A stretch of DNA of 64,000 nucleotides. It comes from CAWELS01 sp964468205 (GTDB taxonomy: Bacteria; Acidobacteriota; Terriglobia; Bryobacterales; Bryobacteraceae). The DNA is taken from contig CAYXVG010000031.1 in assembly GCA_964468205.1 (NCBI GenBank), positions 16,386 to 80,385 of the forward strand. The letters run 5' to 3'. A program made the position numbers and the translations under genes. The notes beneath the pieces are model-generated. The model was not told the DNA's origin. It was given only the letters and a program-made list of their open reading frames with translations, and did no database searches. Positions 58,876 through 64,000 of the stretch are shown here, piece by piece; the stretch's first letter is position 1, and the number at the start of each line of letters is the position of its first letter.

Positions 58876-60239
58876 AGATTCGCGAACACAAGCTGAAGAT
58901 CGGAGTCTCGGGGATTCGCGGGGAGATTGGTGAGTTCCTCACCCCGGGCACCGCGTGCGACTTTGCCCAGGCTTTTGGCACCTACGTCGGTGGCGGGCGG
59001 GTGGTAGTGGGCCGGGACACGCGAACCAGCGGCGAGATGCTGGAACACGCTGTCGCTTGCGGGCTGCTGGCCACGGGCTGCGATGTCGTCCAGATCGGCA
59101 TTCAACCCACCCCCACTGTACAGATCTACGTCGCCGAAACCGGCGCAGCCGGTGGACTGGCTATCACCGCATCGCACAACCCGCCCGAATACAACGCCTT
59201 GAAGCTATTTAACCAAGAGGGCCTATTCTTCAATAGCTACGAGCGGAGCGAGTTGATTGATCTCTACCATCAGAGCGCCTTTCACCACGCAACAAATGCC
59301 GGGATGGGCGACGTCAGCTACGACCACCTCAGGCCGCGAAACTGCCACATTGACCGCGTTCTGGCCCATGTCGATGCCGACCGCATCCGCCAGCGCCGCT
59401 TCCGCGTGGCCTTGGATGCGGTGAATGGGGCGGGCAGCGAGATGAGCTGCGAGTTTCTCGAGGAGCGGCTCGGTTGCGAATTGGCGCGCGTGGCGGTGGA
59501 TCCGACAAAACCGTTCCCCCGCGTCGCCGAACCGCGCCCGGACACGTTAGGGGATCTGGTGGCGGCCGTCCGGCGCGAAGGCTGTGATATCGGCTTCGCC
59601 CAGGACCCGGACGCCGACCGCCTCGCTGTGGTTGACGAAACCGGACGTGTATTCGACAATGACGACGTTCTGGCGTTGGCCGTGGACGCCGTGCTGGAGC
59701 GAGTGGAAGGCGACGTGGTGGTGAATCTCTCGACATCGCTTGCCGTTGAAGATGTCGCGGCGCGGCATAATCGGCGGGTTCACCGCACACCAGTCGGCGA
59801 AGCGAACGTAGTGGAAACAATGCTCGCGGTCGGCGCCGCGATCGGTGGCGAGGGATCCAATGGCGGCATCATTTTCCCCGCCGTGCATGCGTGCCGCGAC
59901 AGCTACCTGGGCATGGCTCTGGTGCTGGAGCGGCTCGCAGCGACCGGGTTGCCGGTCTCCGAGCTTGCCGCTGGTCTACCGCGATATTTTCGCAAGGCGG
60001 GCACTTTCAGTTTCACCCACGGGGCGCTCGGGGCCCTGATGCAAGCGCTGGCGGACCGCTTTCCGGAAGCCCGGCGAGACCGCGCCGACGGACTCAAACT
60101 GCTGATGGAAAGGAAATGGATCCACGTACGGGCGTCAAACACAGAGCCGCTGATGCGCGTGATGGTGGAGGCGGATACCGAAGAGGAGACGGCCAGACTC
60201 TATGGAGTAGTCTCCGGACTGCTTTCACCGGAGGGCTGA
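58872..60239 (+). CDS. Phosphoglucosamine/phosphoglucomutase (GlmM-like)
   Basis: 455-residue phosphohexomutase with canonical loops: 'GVSGIRGEIGEFLTPG', 'GRDTRTSGEM', 'TASHNPPEYNALK', 'DPDADRLAV', 'GGEGSNGGIIFP..HACRDS', and 'RASNTEPLMR'. The G-G-E-G-x-x-G-G-x-I-x-P loop followed by RDS is typical of the GlmM/PGM group also found in archaea, so GlcN-6-P to GlcN-1-P conversion is a fair guess, glucose as an alternative. ATG 58872 overlaps the stop of the preceding paralogue. Its 3' end overlaps the convergent FtsB-like gene by 40 bases. Confidence 0.9.
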   Translation: MKIREHKLKIGVSGIRGEIGEFLTPGTACDFAQAFGTYVGGGRVVVGRDTRTSGEMLEHAVACGLLATGCDVVQIGIQPTPTVQIYVAETGAAGGLAITASHNPPEYNALKLFNQEGLFFNSYERSELIDLYHQSAFHHATNAGMGDVSYDHLRPRNCHIDRVLAHVDADRIRQRRFRVALDAVNGAGSEMSCEFLEERLGCELARVAVDPTKPFPRVAEPRPDTLGDLVAAVRREGCDIGFAQDPDADRLAVVDETGRVFDNDDVLALAVDAVLERVEGDVVVNLSTSLAVEDVAARHNRRVHRTPVGEANVVETMLAVGAAIGGEGSNGGIIFPAVHACRDSYLGMALVLERLAATGLPVSELAAGLPRYFRKAGTFSFTHGALGALMQALADRFPEARRDRADGLKLLMERKWIHVRASNTEPLMRVMVEADTEEETARLYGVVSGLLSPEG

Positions 60240-60538
60240 TCCGCGGAACCTTCTCCGGGCGGAAGGAAGAAATCCACGGTTCCGGGCTTCTGCTTCCTGT
60301 AGCGGCGCCGGATCTCCAGCTCTTGCTCCTCTTGGCTCTCTCCAAGTCGCTTTATCCGCTGGTCACGCATCCTATTCTGCTTATGGAGTTCCGCGTTCTG
60401 CAACTGCAGTTCCTCGATCCGGGAGCGTTTCCGCAGCAACTCCGGCAATCCTCGGGGGCCTGTCATCTCGAGGAAGACGTAGACGCCCAGCATCACAAGG
60501 ATAGCCGCGTAACCTACGTTTTTGTAGAGAGTGTTCAT
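60200..60538 (-). CDS. FtsB/DivIC-like septum protein
   Basis: 112-residue bitopic membrane protein: one N-terminal helix ('VGYAAILVMLGVYVFLEM'), then a coiled coil ('RSRIEELQLQNAELHKQNRMRDQRIKRLGESQEEQELEIRRRY') with the FtsB-like 'KQKPGTVDFFL' ending and a Pro/Ser tail. Such proteins join FtsL and FtsQ at the division site. ATG 60538. The last 40 bases overlap the phosphohexomutase gene on the other strand. Confidence 0.82.
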   Translation of the reverse strand: MNTLYKNVGYAAILVMLGVYVFLEMTGPRGLPELLRKRSRIEELQLQNAELHKQNRMRDQRIKRLGESQEEQELEIRRRYRKQKPGTVDFFLPPGEGSADQPSGESSPETTP

Positions 60539-60649
60539 CAGGTCCTAACATTTATTTATAGACTTGTTTGAGGAAAATAGCTACTGCAAACGATGTCTTG
60601 CCCTAATTTTCCCCCCTGGAAAGCCTGTTGTGGGATGCTAGAAGACCTG

Positions 60650-60976
60650 ATGACTGACAAGATCGTCGTGTTATGCACCTGCAACTCGGCGGACGAGGCC
60701 ACCCGTATCGCCCGTGAACTGGTGGAGAGGCGACTCGCCGCTTGCGTCCAGGTGACATCTGGGATTCGCAGCCTCTACCACTGGCAAGGGAAGGTGGAAG
60801 AGGACGCCGAACACCTACTCCTTATCAAGACCCGCCGCGACCTCTATGAGGGATTGGAGACGGAACTCAAGCGCATACACACCTACGAGGTTCCCGAGAT
60901 TGTAGCCCTCCCGATGGTGGAGGGGTCAGTTGACTATCTTGCCTGGATGGACCGGGAACTCCAACGGGGCGAGTGA
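60650..60976 (+). CDS. cutA: CutA family divalent-cation tolerance protein
   Basis: 108-residue trimeric ferredoxin-fold protein. Family pattern: 'IVVLCTCNSADEATRIARELVERRLAACVQV', 'SLYHWQGKVEEDAEHLLLIKT', 'HTYEVPEIVALPMVEGSVDYLAWM'. CutA was named for copper tolerance, but its biochemical role is not settled. ATG 60650 gives the usual N-terminus; ATG 60635 is five codons earlier. Confidence 0.94.
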   Translation: MTDKIVVLCTCNSADEATRIARELVERRLAACVQVTSGIRSLYHWQGKVEEDAEHLLLIKTRRDLYEGLETELKRIHTYEVPEIVALPMVEGSVDYLAWMDRELQRGE

Positions 60977-61060
60977 GAGAGTGAGAGCCGCCGGCAAAGG
61001 CGAACGGCGGCGCGTTCCGGCCGGCGACCCGGGTTGGCTGCATCTCGCTTGGCGCTGCGG

Positions 61061-62416
61061 CTAAACGAGCGGAAGAAGCCAGGCCATGAGAGCGGTGAAG
61101 AGAAAGCCGGCAATTCCGTTCACGGCGAGAAGCGGAGTCCAGGTTTTGAGCGCCTCCACCTCGGTGAGGCCGGACATCTGCTTGTAGACCCAGAATCCGG
61201 AGTCGTTCATCCAGGAGCCCACTAGTGAGCCGCAGCCGATCGCGCAGGCGATGTAAACAGGGTGAAACGGGATAGCTTGCCCGATCACCAGTGGCGCCAT
61301 GATGGTGGACACCGTAATCATCGCGACCGTTCCGGAGCCTTGGGCAACTTTGATGAGCACCGCCATCAGGAAGCTGAGCAAAAGGAGCGGAATACTGTAC
61401 CTGGCCGCCATGTCGCCCAACGCCGTGCCAACACCGGCCTCGACCAGCATGCCGCCGAAGGCGCCGCCGGCGGCAGTGATGAGGATGATCAGGCCGCCGC
61501 TCATGAGGGCCTGCTCGACCGGCTTCGCGAGTTCCGTGAAGCTGTACCCACGGGAAGTGGCAAGCAGGTGCAGCGAGACCGCCGCTGAAGCAAGCAGTGC
61601 GAAATTCGGATCGCCAATGAAAGCAGTGTACTTGGCCAGTGGGCTCGCGCTGTCGAGTGCGTTCACCAGGGTATTCGAAGTGATGAAGAGCACGGGCAGG
61701 ACGATGGGCAGCATTGAGTGAAAGAAGCTCGGCAAGTTTTCCTCGTGCTTGGCCGCCAGAGCCTCCAGGTCAGCGAGTGACATGCCTGGCGTCTCCCGGA
61801 ACGGCACCTCGAAGACCTTGTTCCGCCATGCCGAGAACAGCCATCCGACGAGGGACGCGGGAACGGCGATGATCGCGCCGACAAAGATCATAATGCCGAG
61901 ATCGACCTCGAGTTCCGCGGCCATCGCCAGCGGCCCAGGCGTGGGCGGGACGAGGCTATGAGTCACGGTCGCCCCGGCCGCGATCGACATCAGGTAAAGG
62001 AGGTAGTTCTTGCCCATCCGCACCCGCATCGCCCGCGCCAGCGGCACCAGCAGATAGAAAACGGTGTCGAAGAATACGGGAATGGAGAGGACGTAGCCGC
62101 TCGAAAGCAGCGACAGTGAAGCGCGGCGTTCTCCTAAAGCGCGCACCAGCACGCGCACGATCTTGTCGGCCGCGCCGCTCTCCATTAAGCACTGGCCGAT
62201 GAGAGCGGCCAGCGCGATGACGATGCCGATCTTGCCACACATTGTGCCGAAGATTTCGGCCACCTTCGGCATCACTTCGCTGAGTGAAACCCGCGGCGAG
62301 AGCAGCCCGACGGTCATGGCCGCCACCACCAGAGCGATGAATGCGTTCAGGCGCAGTTTCAGGATAAGCACGAAGACTACGCCGATCGCGACCGTCAGAA
62401 CGAGAACTGGGTGCAT
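61061..62416 (-). CDS. GntP family gluconate:proton symporter-like permease
   Basis: 451-residue permease with 12-14 membrane helices. Family landmarks: 'LLSPRVSLSEVMPKVAEIFG', 'GQCLMESGAADKIVR', 'HSLVPPTPGPLAMAAELEVD', and 'GCGSLVGSWMNDSGFWVYKQMSGLT' near the end. The family imports gluconate and related sugar acids with protons. No kinase or dehydratase for gluconate is adjacent; the enolase-superfamily enzymes at 8-10 kb are far. ATG 62416. Confidence 0.92.
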   Translation of the reverse strand: MHPVLVLTVAIGVVFVLILKLRLNAFIALVVAAMTVGLLSPRVSLSEVMPKVAEIFGTMCGKIGIVIALAALIGQCLMESGAADKIVRVLVRALGERRASLSLLSSGYVLSIPVFFDTVFYLLVPLARAMRVRMGKNYLLYLMSIAAGATVTHSLVPPTPGPLAMAAELEVDLGIMIFVGAIIAVPASLVGWLFSAWRNKVFEVPFRETPGMSLADLEALAAKHEENLPSFFHSMLPIVLPVLFITSNTLVNALDSASPLAKYTAFIGDPNFALLASAAVSLHLLATSRGYSFTELAKPVEQALMSGGLIILITAAGGAFGGMLVEAGVGTALGDMAARYSIPLLLLSFLMAVLIKVAQGSGTVAMITVSTIMAPLVIGQAIPFHPVYIACAIGCGSLVGSWMNDSGFWVYKQMSGLTEVEALKTWTPLLAVNGIAGFLFTALMAWLLPLV

Positions 62417-62507
62417 GAACGGAGATTATATCCGAACTCGACGATAGGGTCAGAAAGACCGTGGGCCCGATTCGACTTCGGCCGCTCACCCTGCTTCCGC
62501 CGGAGCG

Positions 62508-63971
62508 CTACTTCGCGTCTGCGGTTTCACCCAGGGCGATACCAAGCGCGGCGGCAACACCTTCTCCGTACGCGGCATCCGCCCGCAAGCAGTTCGCAAC
62601 ATGACGCAGCTTGATCTCCTTGGGAGCATCACCCATCGCCCGGGCGGTGTTCTCGAATAGCGCGTTCTGCTGCGCCGGAGTCATCAAGCGAAACAGGGCG
62701 CCGGGCTGAGAGTAGTAGTCGTCATCATCCTCGCGGTGGTTCCAGTGGCTGGCCGCACCCTCGATATGCAGCGCCGGTTCCAAGAATTCCGGCTGCTCCT
62801 GCCACTCACCATAGCTATTTGGCTCGTAGCCGAGCGTGGCGCCAAAGTTGTCGTCCACGCGCATGGCGCCGTCACGGTGGTAGCTGTGGACGGGACAGCG
62901 CGCGCGATTGACGGGGATCAGGTGGTGGTTGACTCCGAGCCGATAACGCTGCGCGTCACCGTAGGAGAAGAGCCTTCCCTGCAACATCTTGTCGGGTGAG
63001 AGGCCGATTCCCGGAACGATATTGGCCGGATTGAAAGCGGCCTGCTCAACCTCGGCGAAGTAGTTCTCCGGATTCTTGTTCAACTCGAGCACTCCCACAT
63101 CAATCAGCGGATAGTCACTATGTGACCAAACCTTGGTCAGATCAAACGGATTGAATGGGCAGTTCGCGGCATCCTCTTCGGGCATCACCTGGATCTTTAC
63201 GTTCCACCGCGGAAAGTCTTCTTTCTCGATGCTGTCGAAGAGATCGCGCTGGTGGCTTTCCCGGTCCTTGCCGACGATCGCCTCGGCTTCCGCATCGGTG
63301 AGGTTCTTGATCCCTTGTTGGGTCTTCAGGTGAAACTTGACCCAGAACCGCTTGTTCTCTGCGTTGATCAGGCTAAAGGTGTGACTTCCATAGCCGTTCA
63401 TGTGGCGGTAGGAATATGGAATCCCGCGGTCGCTCATCGTAATCGTGACTTGGTGCAGAGCCTCGGGGAGCGACGTCCAGAAGTCCCAATTGTTCTTCGC
63501 GCTACGCAGGTTTGTCTTCGGATCCCTTTTGACGGCATGGTTCAGGTCCGGAAACTTGAGTGGGTCCCGGAGAAAGAACACCGGCGTGTTGTTTCCCACG
63601 AGATCCCAGTTGCCTTCCTCCGTGTAGAACTTGATTGCAAAGCCACGGATATCACGCTCCGCGTCGGCCGCGCCCCGTTCGCCCGCCACCGTCGAAAAAC
63701 GAACGAACAACTCCGTCTGCTTGCCCACCTCGGAGAAGATCTTCGCCTTGGAGTATTTCGTAATATCGTGGGTGACGGTGAAGATTCCATACGCGCCGGA
63801 GCCCTTCGCGTGCATGCGGCGTTCCGGAATCACCTCCCGGTCAAAATGGGCAAGTTTCTCCAAAAACCATACGTCCTGGAGCAGCATCGGACCGCGCGGT
63901 CCAGCGGTCATCACGTTTTGGTTGTCAGCGATGGGTGCGCCAACATTGCTGGTAAGCTTCTTCTTGTTCAT
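62508..63971 (-). CDS. katA: Monofunctional heme catalase, small-subunit type
   Basis: 487-residue catalase that splits hydrogen peroxide. Catalytic His lies in 'RRMHAKGSGAYG', Asn in 'LVGNNTPVFF', and the heme-ligand Tyr in 'RLFSYGDAQRYRLG'. 'RFSTVAGERGAADAERDIRGFAIKFYTEEG' is the usual first core segment. At this length (about 490) it belongs to the small-subunit clade that usually binds NADPH. GAGAGACAGG precedes ATG 63971 in the window edge. Confidence 0.97.
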   Translation of the reverse strand: MNKKKLTSNVGAPIADNQNVMTAGPRGPMLLQDVWFLEKLAHFDREVIPERRMHAKGSGAYGIFTVTHDITKYSKAKIFSEVGKQTELFVRFSTVAGERGAADAERDIRGFAIKFYTEEGNWDLVGNNTPVFFLRDPLKFPDLNHAVKRDPKTNLRSAKNNWDFWTSLPEALHQVTITMSDRGIPYSYRHMNGYGSHTFSLINAENKRFWVKFHLKTQQGIKNLTDAEAEAIVGKDRESHQRDLFDSIEKEDFPRWNVKIQVMPEEDAANCPFNPFDLTKVWSHSDYPLIDVGVLELNKNPENYFAEVEQAAFNPANIVPGIGLSPDKMLQGRLFSYGDAQRYRLGVNHHLIPVNRARCPVHSYHRDGAMRVDDNFGATLGYEPNSYGEWQEQPEFLEPALHIEGAASHWNHREDDDDYYSQPGALFRLMTPAQQNALFENTARAMGDAPKEIKLRHVANCLRADAAYGEGVAAALGIALGETADAK

Positions 63972-64000
63972 TCCTGTCTCTCCTACTGCCTCGATCTAAG

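Noticed and set aside
1..64000. CRISPR arrays, IS elements, integrases, phage genes
   Set aside because: No regularly spaced repeats, no transposase or integrase frames, and no direct repeats next to the tRNA were seen.

Overview
The window (about 60% GC by eye) looks like a chromosomal segment of an Acidobacteriota bacterium, most like the Solibacter/Bryobacter group. Markers for this are a TonB-dependent receptor with an N-terminal carboxypeptidase-regulatory domain, a secretin carrying TPR and cohesin-like domains, a secreted Ig-like protein with the 'VVSAASY...APESWISAFG' leader typical of that phylum, DUF1080, DUF2252, many sulfatases and many Tat-exported enzymes. No phage, IS element, transposase or CRISPR array was seen. 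The assignment rests on protein style, not on a marker gene.

Left part (1-19 kb) is the accessory, carbohydrate-facing half. An Oar-type TonB receptor (running off the left edge) is divergent from a membrane-anchored winged-helix regulator. After a very large CPBP-family membrane protease comes a tight plus-strand operon: a Tat-exported PIG-L deacetylase, a second PIG-L deacetylase without signal, and two Tat-exported enolase-superfamily enzymes. Facing them is a Tat-exported Gfo/Idh/MocA protein. Two Sec-exported formylglycine sulfatases, an exported RidA-like protein and an aldo/keto reductase follow. Together these suggest extracytoplasmic breakdown of a sulfated, N-acetylated sugar; that is inference. 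A tRNA-Gln(TTG), a decayed fourth sulfatase (two in-frame stops and a frameshift) and a Tat/lipoprotein sulfatase with HEAT-like repeats end this part.

Middle part (20-46 kb) is mostly housekeeping. It holds a PepSY lipoprotein, a secretin plus two pseudopilins, smpB, leucyl aminopeptidase, a broken Ig-like secreted protein gene, glgC, an iron alcohol dehydrogenase, a DUF2252 protein, an unknown gene translationally coupled to pheS-pheT, a 56-codon small gene, xseA, glnA with its terminator, a MOSC protein, a membrane sulfatase-like hydrolase, glnE, and two unknown exported proteins. GlnA keeps the adenylylation tyrosine at residue 397, and its modifying enzyme GlnE lies 2.5 kb downstream.

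Right part (46-64 kb) mixes exported proteins of unknown role (carboxypeptidase-regulatory repeats, an NRAMP-like transporter without the usual metal motifs, a START-like protein, a DUF1080 protein interrupted by two membrane helices, CsbD) with sulfate reduction/activation (cysH overlapping cysC, behind a near-consensus promoter), ygfZ, a glyoxalase-II-like hydrolase, an esterase, a CBM9-like protein, two tandem phosphohexomutases, a FtsB-like protein, cutA, a GntP permease and a clade-3-type catalase. Several genes have a -10 box only 5-8 bases before the start codon, suggesting leaderless transcripts.
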